The position numbers and the translations under genes were made by a program. The notes below the pieces were generated by a model that saw nothing but the letters and a program-made list of their open reading frames with translations, was not told the DNA's origin and did no database searches. Below, in pieces: positions 27,300 through 34,940 of a DNA stretch of 64,000 nt. The stretch is taken from the IMG/VR virus record IMGVR_UViG_3300043419_000731, positions 1-64,000 of that record; one strand, written 5' to 3'. Each line of letters begins with the position of its first letter. Position 1 is the stretch's first letter. Source of the DNA: a virus.

Positions 27300-28234
27300 T
27301 GGACAACTACCCAAGCGGACTCAAGTATTCTGTTAAAAAGTTTATTGATCATGACACTCCTAGAAAAGTTCAGTTTATGGACACAGGAGAAAAAAGGTCT
27401 TTGCCAGATGAAGTTCTAACTGATGATGGATACTGCGTAGTTGATAGTATTACTGAGCCAATCTATGAAGATCAACATAAGTTTCAGTATAAAATAAATG
27501 CGGAGGGATTTAGGTCACAACATTTTAAGACCTTAGATAAAGACTCTACAAATATATTATATGCTGGATGCTCGATGACTTATGGAGTGGGCCTACCTGA
27601 AGAGTACACATGGCATTCACTTTTAACATCTTTAATTAAAGAAAGGCTTCATCCTGAAGTAGAATCTTTTAACGTTGCCTCACCTGGTGCTAGCATACAT
27701 GAGATAGTTAGAAACTGTTTTATATTCTTTGAGAAGTATGGTAATCCAGACTACTTATTCATCTCTGTATCTGACATTGAAAGATCAATTAGCTTTGATA
27801 ATTCTGATGAAAAGTTTAAGCAAATAATTCCTTCTGAATTTAATTTGACTCAGAAAATGTCTAAGCAATTAATTTATGCTTTGTCATCCATCAACACTGC
27901 AAACAATTGGCTGCTATGTGCAGATATAATGTTTATGCTTGAGTCGTATTGCAAATCAGCAGGAATTAAGCTAGTATGGACATCTTGGGTAAGGCAGCAG
28001 GCTGACGATTGGGACAGCCTAAAGTTTGCAAATTACTTAAAGACAGAAGATTACAACATAAGAACTTGGTACTCGCCTATAACGGGTGAGGAAAAACCAG
28101 ATGGGCTAGAAGATAATGCAGACGGACTACCATATTGGGATTATGCCCGTGATGGATCACACCCAGGACTTCTATGGTCAAGAACAGTTTCAAAAAAGTT
28201 TATTGATGAAATTGAAAAGAGATGGTTTGAATAA
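27299..28234 (+). CDS. SGNH/GDSL-type hydrolase, copy 2
   Basis: 311 residues, clearly paralogous to the gene at 26273: shared blocks include YKINxxGxRSQHFKxLD, YAGCSxTYGxGLPEEYTW and YWxxARDGxHPG. Nucleophile in GCSMTYGVG, D-x2-H in ARDGSHPG. The copies differ most in the middle and C-terminal parts, suggesting different substrates or a heterodimer. Stop overlaps the carbamoyltransferase start. Confidence 0.7.
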   Translation: MDNYPSGLKYSVKKFIDHDTPRKVQFMDTGEKRSLPDEVLTDDGYCVVDSITEPIYEDQHKFQYKINAEGFRSQHFKTLDKDSTNILYAGCSMTYGVGLPEEYTWHSLLTSLIKERLHPEVESFNVASPGASIHEIVRNCFIFFEKYGNPDYLFISVSDIERSISFDNSDEKFKQIIPSEFNLTQKMSKQLIYALSSINTANNWLLCADIMFMLESYCKSAGIKLVWTSWVRQQADDWDSLKFANYLKTEDYNIRTWYSPITGEEKPDGLEDNADGLPYWDYARDGSHPGLLWSRTVSKKFIDEIEKRWFE

Positions 28235-29679
28235 TGATTATATTGGGTATTAATGAAACTTCTCATGATGCATCAGCATCTTTAATTAAAGATGGAGAGA
28301 TCCTTTTTGCTGGGCATGCTGAAAGATATAGTAAACAAAAAAATGATTGGTATATCAATAATGAATTAATTAATGATGCTTTATCATACGGTGCACCTGA
28401 TGCTATAGCCTACTATGAGAAACCGCTTCTAAAGGCCTCCAGGCTATTTCTAAGGGGTGGTGCAGGGGATTGGAAGCCAAAGTTTAATATTGAAGGTGTG
28501 CCTAGGAAATCATTTAAGCATCATTACTCACATGCATGTGCAGGATACTATACAAGCAAATTTACAGATGCTGCAATAGTAGTACTTGACGCAATGGGAG
28601 AATATAACACTTCTACCATATGGGTGGGAGAAGGCGAGTCAATTAAGTTAAAGTATAAGCAAGACTACCCAGTAAGCTTTGGATTATTTTATTCAGCATT
28701 CACGGATCTGATTGGCCTGATGCCCAACCAAGAAGAATACATAATGATGGGCATGGCTGCATACGGAGACTGGAAAAGATATTATAAAGAAGTAGATGCC
28801 TATTTCCCTAAATATCATACTCAAACATACAATTTCCATAAGGGTATAACAGACTGGGGATTTGATATTGAAGAAAAAGATAAGTTTGATATAGCAGCGG
28901 CAGTTCAAGTAGTATATGAGCAAAGACTCCTAGACTTCATGAGTATGGCTAAGAGACTGACTGGAAAGAAAAATCTTGTATTCATGGGTGGCTGTGCCCT
29001 AAATAGCAAAGCCAACACATTGCTATGGAACATATTTAAAGATATCTGGATTATGCCAAATCCTGGCGACGCTGGCAGTTCTTTAGGAGCTGCACTAGCT
29101 TTATATGGAAAGCATGTTGACTGGAAAACTCCATATCTTGGATACGATATGGGCGGAGAGTATCCAGTAAAAGATATAGTTGATGCAATACTTAAAGATG
29201 GAATAGTTGCAGTTGCAAGCGGAAGAGCTGAATATGGCCCAAGAGCTTTAGGGAATAGAAGCATACTTGCAGATCCTAGAGATCCAAACATTAAAGATAA
29301 AGTCAACTTAATTAAGCAAAGAGAGCAGTTCCGACCATTTGCACCAGTTGTTTTAGAAGAATGTGCTTCAAAATGGTTTGACATGAAGTTTACAAGCCCA
29401 TACATGCAATACACGGTTAAGTGTTTACAGCCAGAAAAAATTCCATCTGTTGTGCATGTAGACGGAACATCTAGAGTTCAAACTGTAAATAGAGAACAGC
29501 ATAGAGGATTATGGAGAGCAATAAATAAATTCTATATTCATACGGGCGTTCCAATATTATTAAATACAAGTTTAAATATAAAAGGCCAACCACTATTAAA
29601 TGATCATCAAGATGCTATTGACTGGCAGGCGCATTACGGATATAATATACTAACTAGCGGCAGTAGCTTAGTTGGTTAA
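28234..29679 (+). CDS. NodU/CmcH-family carbamoyltransferase
   Basis: 481 residues. The N-terminal Kae1-like domain starts ILGINETSHDASAS and has HHYSHA (H96, H97, H100) and VVLDAMGEYN; the C-terminal carbamoyl-transfer domain has EYGPRALGNRSILADPR and REQFRPFAPVVLEE. Family members move carbamoyl from carbamoyl phosphate through an adenylate to a hydroxyl on sugars, antibiotics or, in some phages, modified DNA bases. Target here unknown. Its last 23 nt overlap a tRNA-Met gene. It ends LTSGSSLVG, slightly shorter than many relatives. Confidence 0.85.
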   Translation: MIILGINETSHDASASLIKDGEILFAGHAERYSKQKNDWYINNELINDALSYGAPDAIAYYEKPLLKASRLFLRGGAGDWKPKFNIEGVPRKSFKHHYSHACAGYYTSKFTDAAIVVLDAMGEYNTSTIWVGEGESIKLKYKQDYPVSFGLFYSAFTDLIGLMPNQEEYIMMGMAAYGDWKRYYKEVDAYFPKYHTQTYNFHKGITDWGFDIEEKDKFDIAAAVQVVYEQRLLDFMSMAKRLTGKKNLVFMGGCALNSKANTLLWNIFKDIWIMPNPGDAGSSLGAALALYGKHVDWKTPYLGYDMGGEYPVKDIVDAILKDGIVAVASGRAEYGPRALGNRSILADPRDPNIKDKVNLIKQREQFRPFAPVVLEECASKWFDMKFTSPYMQYTVKCLQPEKIPSVVHVDGTSRVQTVNREQHRGLWRAINKFYIHTGVPILLNTSLNIKGQPLLNDHQDAIDWQAHYGYNILTSGSSLVG

Positions 29680-29730
29680 AGCCCCGAACTCATAATTCGG
29701 TAATCGTAGGTTCGAGTCCTACCTGCCGCA
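29657..29730 (+). tRNA. tRNA-Met(CAT), elongator-like or Ile2 type
   Basis: Acceptor GCGGCAG / CTGCCGC pairs perfectly, anticodon loop CTCATAA, T-loop TTCGAGT, discriminator A. It lacks the C1-A72 mismatch and GGG/CCC anticodon stem of an initiator. A CAT anticodon could also be lysidine-modified for Ile AUA. The first 23 nt overlap the carbamoyltransferase ORF. Confidence 0.9.
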
Positions 29731-29804
29731 CACCTCTGTAGCTCAGCGGAAGAGCAACAGACTTCTAATCTGTTGGTCGCTGGTTCGATTCCAGCCAGGG
29801 GTGC
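29731..29804 (+). tRNA. tRNA-Arg(TCT)
   Basis: Acceptor CACCTCT / AGGGGTG with one G-T pair, anticodon stem ACAGA/TCTGT with loop CTTCTAA. It directly abuts the previous tRNA. It reads AGA, favoured in AT-rich genomes. Confidence 0.92.
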
Positions 29805-29956
29805 TCAAAGTGCAAATCTGAATAATTTGTGCTAAGATAGTGATTACTGATAAATGTTTTTACCCGCATCATACGAAGTGATTCAGCACGATGGAGATTG
29901 CTCTGCGGAAGTAAATAGGTAGTTACAGTCAGCGGGAATTCCCACGGCTGACACAT
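29805..29956 (+). other. tRNA spacer with hairpins, possible small RNA
   Basis: A 152-nt spacer without a credible ORF. It includes GTCAGC...GCTGAC (29927-29953 region) enclosing GGGAATTCCC. No tRNA fold seen. Confidence 0.3.
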
Positions 29957-30031
29957 TGCGGAGTAGAGCAGTTAGGTTAGCTCGGAAGCCTCATAAGCTT
30001 TAGGTCGTGGGTTCAAATCCCTCCTCCGCAA
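29957..30031 (+). tRNA. tRNA-Met(CAT), second copy
   Basis: Acceptor TGCGGAG / CTCCGCA perfect, anticodon loop CTCATAA with stem GAAGC/GCTTT, T-loop TTCAAAT with one T-T mismatch in its stem. Sequence differs strongly from the first CAT tRNA, so the two probably serve different roles (Met and Ile AUA, or elongator and initiator). Confidence 0.85.
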
Positions 30032-30154
30032 CTAAGGCCCTTAACTGTAGAGTCCACAAGACCAACCTACAGCGGTTACGTGGGACGACTCGAAAGAGTG
30101 GGAAAATCTGGAAGCAGTGTCCAAAGCTGTGAAAAGCTAGTACTAGGTCCGCCA
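30032..30154 (+). other. tRNA spacer with hairpins
   Basis: A 123-nt spacer. CTGTAG...CTACAG can pair, and ACTCGAAAGAGT is a GAAA tetraloop hairpin. No ORF or tRNA fold. Confidence 0.3.
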
Positions 30155-30228
30155 GCGTCAATAGCCCAAATGGTAGAGGCGTCAGTCTTAGGAACTGATT
30201 GTTGTAGGTTCGAGTCCTACTTGATGCA
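30155..30228 (+). tRNA. tRNA with TAG anticodon (Leu CUA reader) but class I body
   Basis: Acceptor GCGTCAA / TTGATGC, anticodon stem TCAGT/ACTGA, loop CTTAGGA (anticodon TAG), variable region only 5 nt (TTGTT), T-loop TTCGAGT, discriminator A. Leu tRNAs normally carry a long variable arm, so the charging identity is uncertain. Confidence 0.8.
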
Positions 30229-30357
30229 CGATATTAAGGTTGAGTGGCAGGTGTATAGACTGACTCCCGACTGGGACAACTGGAGGCCAACGAGCTTATG
30301 TAAAGCCTCATATATCAGATTAGTAAGTTAGTTTGCTCGTAGACTTACTAATCACAT
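30229..30357 (+). other. tRNA spacer with 11-bp hairpin
   Basis: GATTAGTAAGT (30318-30328) pairs perfectly with ACTTACTAATC (30343-30353) around a 14-nt loop, just before tRNA-Trp. It may be a processing signal or a stable small RNA. Confidence 0.4.
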
Positions 30358-30428
30358 ATCGTCTAAGTGTTACGGAAGCACTGCCGTCTCCAAAGCGGCA
30401 AGCCTAGGTTCGACTCCTAGAGACGGTG
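30358..30428 (+). tRNA. tRNA-Trp(CCA)
   Basis: Acceptor ATCGTCT / AGACGGT (one T-G pair), anticodon stem GCCGT/GCGGC, loop CTCCAAA, T-arm CTAGG/CCTAG, discriminator G. Confidence 0.88.
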
Positions 30429-30589
30429 CAGGAAACGTTTGTATGGCAATAGGAACTTTCATTAGCTACGAAAAGTTGGCTTTTTGCTTCCGCAAACTAC
30501 AGGGGCAACTAGGAGTCTACTGTACCATCTCGTCGGGGGATGCGGTTAAAGGCCTTACAGTGTGGAATCTATAAACTGACCCGACATAA
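30429..30589 (+). other. tRNA spacer with enclosed structured segment
   Basis: A 161-nt spacer. GTCGGG near 30533 and CCCGAC near 30581 enclose about 40 nt that include GGCC and AT-rich loops, giving a closed fold just 5' of tRNA-Ser. No ORF. Confidence 0.3.
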
Positions 30590-30672
30590 GGAAATATGGC
30601 AGAGTGGTCGAATGCAACGGTTTGCTAAATCGTAGATCGAAAGATCCATAGGTTCGAATCCTATTGTTTCCG
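30590..30672 (+). tRNA. tRNA-Ser(GCT)
   Basis: Acceptor GGAAATA / TGTTTCC, loop TTGCTAA, long class II variable arm GATCGAAAGATC, T-loop TTCGAAT, discriminator G. Confidence 0.92.
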
Positions 30673-30676
30673 CTTT

Positions 30677-30747
30677 TCTTTCTTCGTCCAAAGGTAGGAC
30701 TCCTGTTTTTGGCACAGGCAATCTTGGTTCGAATCCAGGGGAAAGAG
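30677..30747 (+). tRNA. tRNA-Gln(TTG)
   Basis: Acceptor TCTTTCT / GGAAAGA, D-stem GTCC/GGAC, anticodon stem CCTGT/ACAGG with loop TTTTGGC, T-loop TTCGAAT, discriminator G. Confidence 0.88.
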
Positions 30748-30751
30748 CAAT

Positions 30752-30824
30752 GCTTCTATAGCTCAGTTGGTAGAGCAGCAGACTTTTAATCTGCGGGTCG
30801 ATGGTTCGAGACCATCTGGAGGCA
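30752..30824 (+). tRNA. tRNA-Lys(TTT)
   Basis: Acceptor GCTTCTA / TGGAGGC, D-stem GCTC/GAGC, anticodon stem GCAGA/TCTGC with loop CTTTTAA, T-loop TTCGAGA, discriminator A. Confidence 0.92.
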
Positions 30825-30834
30825 CAATAAATAG

Positions 30835-30846
30835 TATAATGGAGTA
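30835..30846 (+). promoter_or_regulatory. -10 TATAAT with leaderless spacing
   Basis: TATAAT (30835-30840), then GGAGTA and ATG 30847. The six bases also contain GGAG, too close for a normal ribosome site. No TGn extension and no clear -35. Confidence 0.5.
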
Positions 30847-31515
30847 ATGATCAATAAAATAGAGCACACCAAAGATATATTTGAATATGAATCTTTTCTC
30901 TCAGAAGAAGAATGCAAATACCTAATTGATGGCTGGAATGCACAGGACGACTGGGATCTAACGTGCTTCTATAATGCATACGTCATATCTGGTAAAAAAG
31001 ACATTAAAGATGAATTTAAAATTAAAATACACCAGATGTATGACAGGTTTCATAAAATAGCTGAGGAGTCTTTTGGGATTCAACTTAAGCCTCTTTCTCA
31101 AAGTGCTCATAAGTGGACGGTAGGGGCATATGCAGCAGATCATGCTGACAATGCAGATCTAGATGGAACACCTAATGGGTGGGCTGCAAATAAATTAGTA
31201 ACAATTTTATATTTAAATGACAACTACGAGGGCGGGTATCTTACATTTAGAGATCATGACATATCCATCAAGCCAAAGACGGGCACCCTGATTGTATTTG
31301 ATGTAGGAATAAATAATGTTCATGCTGTAACAGAGGTCACAGATGGAGTTAGATATACCATGCTAAATTCTTTTGACTATATAGATTCCCAATATGATGT
31401 GGATTTAGAGCAGGAGAAATTAAAAGAAGAGGCAGCTAAAGAAGAATTAAAGATACATTGGCAAGAAGGCAAGATAAATCCCAATGACGCAACAATGCCG
31501 AAAATGGTATACTGA
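30847..31515 (+). CDS. 2OG-Fe(II) oxygenase, prolyl-4-hydroxylase type
   Basis: 222 residues. Iron ligands H99-A-D101 (AADHADNAD) and H159 (NNVHAVTE), 2-oxoglutarate Arg R169 (DGVRYTM). The core LVTILYLNDNYEGGYLTF is the family hallmark, repeated in the genes at 46148 and 49877. It hydroxylates a protein or small-molecule side chain using O2 and 2-oxoglutarate. The C-terminal 40 residues are a charged helix. The last codons contain the promoter of the next gene. Confidence 0.8.
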   Translation: MINKIEHTKDIFEYESFLSEEECKYLIDGWNAQDDWDLTCFYNAYVISGKKDIKDEFKIKIHQMYDRFHKIAEESFGIQLKPLSQSAHKWTVGAYAADHADNADLDGTPNGWAANKLVTILYLNDNYEGGYLTFRDHDISIKPKTGTLIVFDVGINNVHAVTEVTDGVRYTMLNSFDYIDSQYDVDLEQEKLKEEAAKEELKIHWQEGKINPNDATMPKMVY

Positions 31516-31519
31516 GATT
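31505..31519 (+). promoter_or_regulatory. Extended -10 promoter, leaderless spacing
   Basis: TGG plus TATACT (31508-31513), then GAGATT and ATG 31520. It lies over the last codons of the oxygenase gene. Confidence 0.65.
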
Positions 31520-31990
31520 ATGAAACAACTAATTAACTCTCTACAGGAATTACAATCAAATTCATTCGTATACACTAACTTGGTCAAAGGGTTTTGGCTA
31601 AACACTGAATCAGTTTTAATGAGACAGTCACAAACAGTATATAAGGAAATCTATTTAGAGTCTGAAAGACTTCTACTAGAGACATCCCTGTGGTTACGTA
31701 GACTTGGTGGAGAAGCTTTATACACAATTGAAGAGATTTCTGACAGCCAAACATTAGGCAACGTAAAGCCAGATACCTACTGTGGTGTTGAAATGGCAGT
31801 CCATCTTGTTCCAATTAACAAGAGAATGATTGAAGACATTAAGATATTTACAGATCAAGCAATAGCAAGCAAAGAGTGGGCATTGGTTCAGCATCTATCA
31901 GAGCTGTTGAAAAAGCATCAGGAGTGGAATTGGTTCTTGGAGTCTAGCTTAAAGCTTCCTCCTAATCCATGGAAATCTCTTAAGGACTAA
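31520..31990 (+). CDS. Dps/ferritin-like helical protein
   Basis: 156 residues from ATG 31520 (leaderless-type promoter), preferred over an in-frame start at 31484 inside the oxygenase gene. A four-helix layout with YTNLVKGFWLNTESVLMRQSQTVYKEIYLESERLLLETSLWLRRLGG split across helices resembles Dps, including the LGG turn. The usual ferroxidase His residues are not obvious, though Glu at the E-x2-E positions remain. It may bind DNA or iron during infection. Family assignment is by pattern. Confidence 0.5.
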   Translation: MKQLINSLQELQSNSFVYTNLVKGFWLNTESVLMRQSQTVYKEIYLESERLLLETSLWLRRLGGEALYTIEEISDSQTLGNVKPDTYCGVEMAVHLVPINKRMIEDIKIFTDQAIASKEWALVQHLSELLKKHQEWNWFLESSLKLPPNPWKSLKD

Positions 31991-31992
31991 AA

Positions 31993-33054
31993 TTGAAACC
32001 AGATACATCTACAAGTAATTTATGCTTTGATGACATACTTTTAGTGCCTAAGCATTCTAAAGTTGAAACAAGATATGATATCAAGATAGATACTGTAATT
32101 GGCAACCCAAATAATCCAGAGGCTTGGCTAGAAATGTGGACGCCATTTGTAATGGCTCCCATGGAGTTCATCACAAGTGATCAAATGATACACGCTCTAC
32201 TTGGGTTTGGTGGAGTTGCATTTACTAATAGATTTAAGCCAAGAGAAGAAAGAATATCTAAGTTTAAAAATCTGTTATTTGAAACACAGCATAAGAATAG
32301 ACTTGGGTTTACCATAAGTAACCATGATATATTTGCTGACGAACCACTCATAAAGGAGTTTGTTTCTGCAGGCGGAAAGCTTTTGTTAATCGATACAGCC
32401 TTTGGACACCTACAATACTCTATAGATTCAGTTAAAAGACTTAGGGAGCTTGTTCCAAACCATGTACATATCATGACAGGAAACGTCTCTTCTTATGAAG
32501 CTTATCGTGACCTCATGGAGGCAGGGGCGGACTCAGTAAGAGTAGGTATTGGTGGAGGAGCTGCTTGTACCACAAGAGTTGTAACTGGTTTTGGCGTACC
32601 AGTTCTAGGATCTTTAATTGATGTGTATAGTAAGGTAGACCCAAACCAAGTAAATGGTATTGTTTCAGATGGTGGAATCGTTTCAAATGGAGATATAGTT
32701 AAGGCACTAGCTGCTGGCGCAAGTGCAGTAATGATGGGAAGTAGATTTGCTGGACATGAAGAGTGTGAGGGCCAAGAAGATGGCAAGTTCTTATTCAGAG
32801 GTTTAGCATCTGCAGGAATCCAGATGGACCCAGTGACTGGAACAAAGCCTCCAGCAAACAGGTTTCACGTTGAAGGTGTATCAGGCTACATAGAAAATCG
32901 TGGCCCAGTATCTGATACAATTAATCAAATGATTAACAACTGCAAAAGTGGTATGTCTTACTCTGGGTGTGAAAACTTAAAAACATTTAGAGAACAATCA
33001 AGTTACATAATAGTTTCAGCTCAGTCTCTTAAAGAGTCTGGGAACAGAATATAA
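31993..33054 (+). CDS. IMP dehydrogenase / GMP reductase family protein
   Basis: 353 residues from TTG 31993 (no ATG fits). TIM-barrel markers: [13 protein letters not shown] at the N-terminus, the catalytic Cys loop [12 protein letters not shown] (C192), and [26 protein letters not shown] for phosphate binding. It lacks the CBS domains of cellular IMPDH and its length (353) is nearer GMP reductase. It redirects purine nucleotides, raising GMP or recovering IMP, or feeds a modified-purine pathway. The reaction direction cannot be told. Confidence 0.85.
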   Translation: MKPDTSTSNLCFDDILLVPKHSKVETRYDIKIDTVIGNPNNPEAWLEMWTPFVMAPMEFITSDQMIHALLGFGGVAFTNRFKPREERISKFKNLLFETQHKNRLGFTISNHDIFADEPLIKEFVSAGGKLLLIDTAFGHLQYSIDSVKRLRELVPNHVHIMTGNVSSYEAYRDLMEAGADSVRVGIGGGAACTTRVVTGFGVPVLGSLIDVYSKVDPNQVNGIVSDGGIVSNGDIVKALAAGASAVMMGSRFAGHEECEGQEDGKFLFRGLASAGIQMDPVTGTKPPANRFHVEGVSGYIENRGPVSDTINQMINNCKSGMSYSGCENLKTFREQSSYIIVSAQSLKESGNRI

Positions 33055-33065
33055 AGGAGAAAAAA

Positions 33066-33683
33066 ATGGCAGCAAAAGGAAGCCTTGAAGCAATCATTGA
33101 GGTTGCAAAGAAAGAAATTGGGACAATTGAAGGTCCAAAAGATAACGAAACAAAGTATGGTAAGTGGACAGGTGCAAACTTTCTACCATGGTGCCAGTCA
33201 TTTGTTTCATGGTGTGCATTTACTGCAGGCTTAGATCCAAAGAAGTATCCTAAGAGCGCAGCAACAGTAGCAGCATCTGACTGGTTCAAGAAGAATGAAA
33301 GATGGTCTGATGCTCGTAATGATGATCCACAGGCAGGAGACTGGATCTATTTTGATTTCCCAGATGATGGTGTCAATCGCATTTCACATGTAGGACTTTG
33401 TATTAAGAACAATGGCGATGGAACAATCCAGGTTATTGAAGGAAACACTTCAGGAACTGCTAAGGGAGATCAGCGCAATGGCGGAATGTGCGTAGAGAAA
33501 ACTCGTGGATATGTCAAGGACAACAAGAAGAAGCTGCTCAATGCAGTTGTTGGCTGGGGACGACCAGTTTATGCTGGAGAAGAAGATGCCCCACTTCTAA
33601 ACAAGTTGGCACCAGCACCCGCAAAGAAAGCAGCACCTGCTAAGCCAGCAGCTAAAAAAGTAGCACCAAAAAAGACTAAATAA
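33066..33683 (+). CDS. CHAP-domain endolysin
   Basis: 205 residues, AAAGGAG upstream. The CHAP-type Cys-His domain has C43 (FLPWCQSFVSWC) and H108 (RISHVGLC), with GDWIYFDFPD between. It would cut peptidoglycan peptide cross-links or the sugar-peptide amide. The last 35 residues are Ala/Lys/Pro-rich (APAKKAAPAKPAAKK), probably binding the wall through charge. No signal peptide is seen, so a holin is needed; candidates lie at 37283 and 37465. Confidence 0.8.
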   Translation: MAAKGSLEAIIEVAKKEIGTIEGPKDNETKYGKWTGANFLPWCQSFVSWCAFTAGLDPKKYPKSAATVAASDWFKKNERWSDARNDDPQAGDWIYFDFPDDGVNRISHVGLCIKNNGDGTIQVIEGNTSGTAKGDQRNGGMCVEKTRGYVKDNKKKLLNAVVGWGRPVYAGEEDAPLLNKLAPAPAKKAAPAKPAAKKVAPKKTK

Positions 33684-34090
33684 TGTACGAATACTACGTT
33701 AGAAAAGTTGAAGGTGTAGTCGATGGGGACACAATAGATGTCCTCATCGACCTTGGCTTTGATATATTGTTTGCTTCTAGAGTTAGACTGGCTGGCATAG
33801 ACACACCAGAGTCAAGAACAAAAGATTTGGCAGAAAAGAAGCTTGGGCTAGAAGCTAAAGAGTATCTTAAATATAAATTAAAGGATGCTAAGTCTGTAAA
33901 GATTAAGACTGAAAAAATGGATTCGTCAGAAAAATATGGAAGAATACTGGGCTGGATATTTGTAGACGATCAGACTGTATCTATAAATGAGCAGATGATT
34001 TCAGATGGATATGCTTGGGGATACCTTGGGGACACAAAAGTTAAAGATTTTGAAGCCCTAGCAAAAGCGAGAGCAAACTCTAAAAAGTAG
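33683..34090 (+). CDS. Staphylococcal nuclease-like (thermonuclease) protein
   Basis: 135 residues. The OB-fold nuclease motifs are VVDGDTIDV, RLAGIDTPESR and EKYGRILGWIFV, giving the catalytic Arg, Asp and Glu. It may degrade host DNA or RNA or recycle nucleotides. No signal peptide. Stop-start overlap with the endolysin gene. Confidence 0.85.
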   Translation: MYEYYVRKVEGVVDGDTIDVLIDLGFDILFASRVRLAGIDTPESRTKDLAEKKLGLEAKEYLKYKLKDAKSVKIKTEKMDSSEKYGRILGWIFVDDQTVSINEQMISDGYAWGYLGDTKVKDFEALAKARANSKK

Positions 34091-34152
34091 TTGCAATCTG
34101 CACCTACAAAATGATATAATAGATTAGTACCTGCCGAAATGGGGGTACTAAT
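34091..34152 (+). promoter_or_regulatory. Promoter plus inverted-repeat leader of the hsp20 gene
   Basis: TTGCAA (34091-34096), 18 nt, TATAAT (34115-34120) with TGA extension. A 9-bp inverted repeat ATTAGTACC (34123-34131) / GGTACTAAT (34144-34152) covers the start point. AAGGAG lies outside it, so the ribosome site is not sequestered. Confidence 0.7.
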
Positions 34153-34179
34153 TTAACTCGCTTAAAAGGAGCAAAAAAA

Positions 34180-34596
34180 ATGGTAACAAATTTCGCCATG
34201 GATCTTTTCAAGGATCCATTTTTTATTGGTTTCAACCGAGAGTTGGAACGTTTTAACAGTCTAAGCAAAGTAAACAATACAGCGTTTCCGCCGTATGATT
34301 TGCTAAAGCTTGATGAGGATAACTATCAATTGTCTTTGGCAGTTGCTGGATTCACAAGAGATGATCTAACTGTATCGATTGAGGACGGAAGTCTTTGGAT
34401 TACAGGTGAAATCAAAGAGGTCTTAGATGCAGAAGTTGTTCATAAAGGAATAGCTGCACGTAAGTTTACAAGAATCTTTGAGCTTAGTGAATACATGGAA
34501 GTATCCAATGTTGAGCTAAAGGATGGAATGCTACATATCAATGTGGTACGAAACATCCCAAAGGAAAAGCAACCAAAAGTCCTAAAAATTAAATAA
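34180..34596 (+). CDS. hsp20: Small heat shock protein (Hsp20)
   Basis: 138 residues. The alpha-crystallin domain runs from about residue 42 to 130: FPPYDLLKLDEDNYQLSL, VSIEDGSLWITGE, then the usual GVL-type end reads DGMLHINVVRNIP. It holds unfolded proteins and may help capsid or host protein stability. It is transcribed on its own from a strong promoter with a structured leader. The N-terminal arm (MVTNFAMDLFKDPFF) is short. Confidence 0.85.
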   Translation: MVTNFAMDLFKDPFFIGFNRELERFNSLSKVNNTAFPPYDLLKLDEDNYQLSLAVAGFTRDDLTVSIEDGSLWITGEIKEVLDAEVVHKGIAARKFTRIFELSEYMEVSNVELKDGMLHINVVRNIPKEKQPKVLKIK

Positions 34597-34690
34597 CATT
34601 CTGTACGTCGGTGGACATCGGGATATGTAGGAAGCGTACAGCGTACACCTGAGCATGTGTTTAAAAGGCTCACTATAGAAAAGGGAAGCA
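34597..34690 (+). other. Intergenic segment with hairpin
   Basis: CTGTACG (34601-34607) pairs with CGTACAG (34635-34641), with a tandem GCGTACA repeat at the 3' arm. No ORF. Possible processing site or weak terminator without T-run. Confidence 0.3.
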
Positions 34691-34873
34691 ATGCCAGTAT
34701 ACGAATATAAGTGTGAATGCAATGATAAGGTTGTTCCATTCAACATGTCAATTAAAGACTATCAGCCTAATCAAACCTGTGTTGATTGTGGTAAAGATAT
34801 GCAAAGACATTACACGCCAACAGGAATTCAGTTTAAAGGTAATGGCTTCTACAAAACAGATAATCCTAAGTAG
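34691..34873 (+). CDS. FmdB-type zinc-ribbon protein
   Basis: 60 residues. MPVYEYKCECNDK, CVDCGKDMQRH and IQFKGNGFYKTDNP are the exact layout of FmdB-family regulatory proteins, with four Cys for zinc. Family members occur across actinobacteria and their phages; the role is not settled. Confidence 0.8.
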   Translation: MPVYEYKCECNDKVVPFNMSIKDYQPNQTCVDCGKDMQRHYTPTGIQFKGNGFYKTDNPK

Positions 34874-34888
34874 TTTAAACTAACATTC

Positions 34889-34929
34889 TGCTATAATTAC
34901 TAAGTAATCAAAAATATTGCATTACTTAG
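34889..34929 (+). promoter_or_regulatory. Extended -10 promoter followed by 9-bp inverted repeat
   Basis: TGC plus TATAAT (34892-34897). CTAAGTAAT (34900-34908) and ATTACTTAG (34921-34929) pair perfectly around a 12-nt loop at the expected start point. GGGGAT follows before TTG 34941. Confidence 0.65.
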
Positions 34930-34940
34930 GGGATCCTTAG

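Noticed and set aside
29805-30589. GOLLD-type giant RNA near the tRNAs
   Set aside because: Spacers are only 123-161 nt, far shorter than that class, and tRNAs interrupt them.
34115-34182. RNA thermometer in the hsp20 leader
   Set aside because: The AAGGAG site and start codon lie outside the hairpin, so it cannot be masked by it in the way ROSE or fourU elements work.
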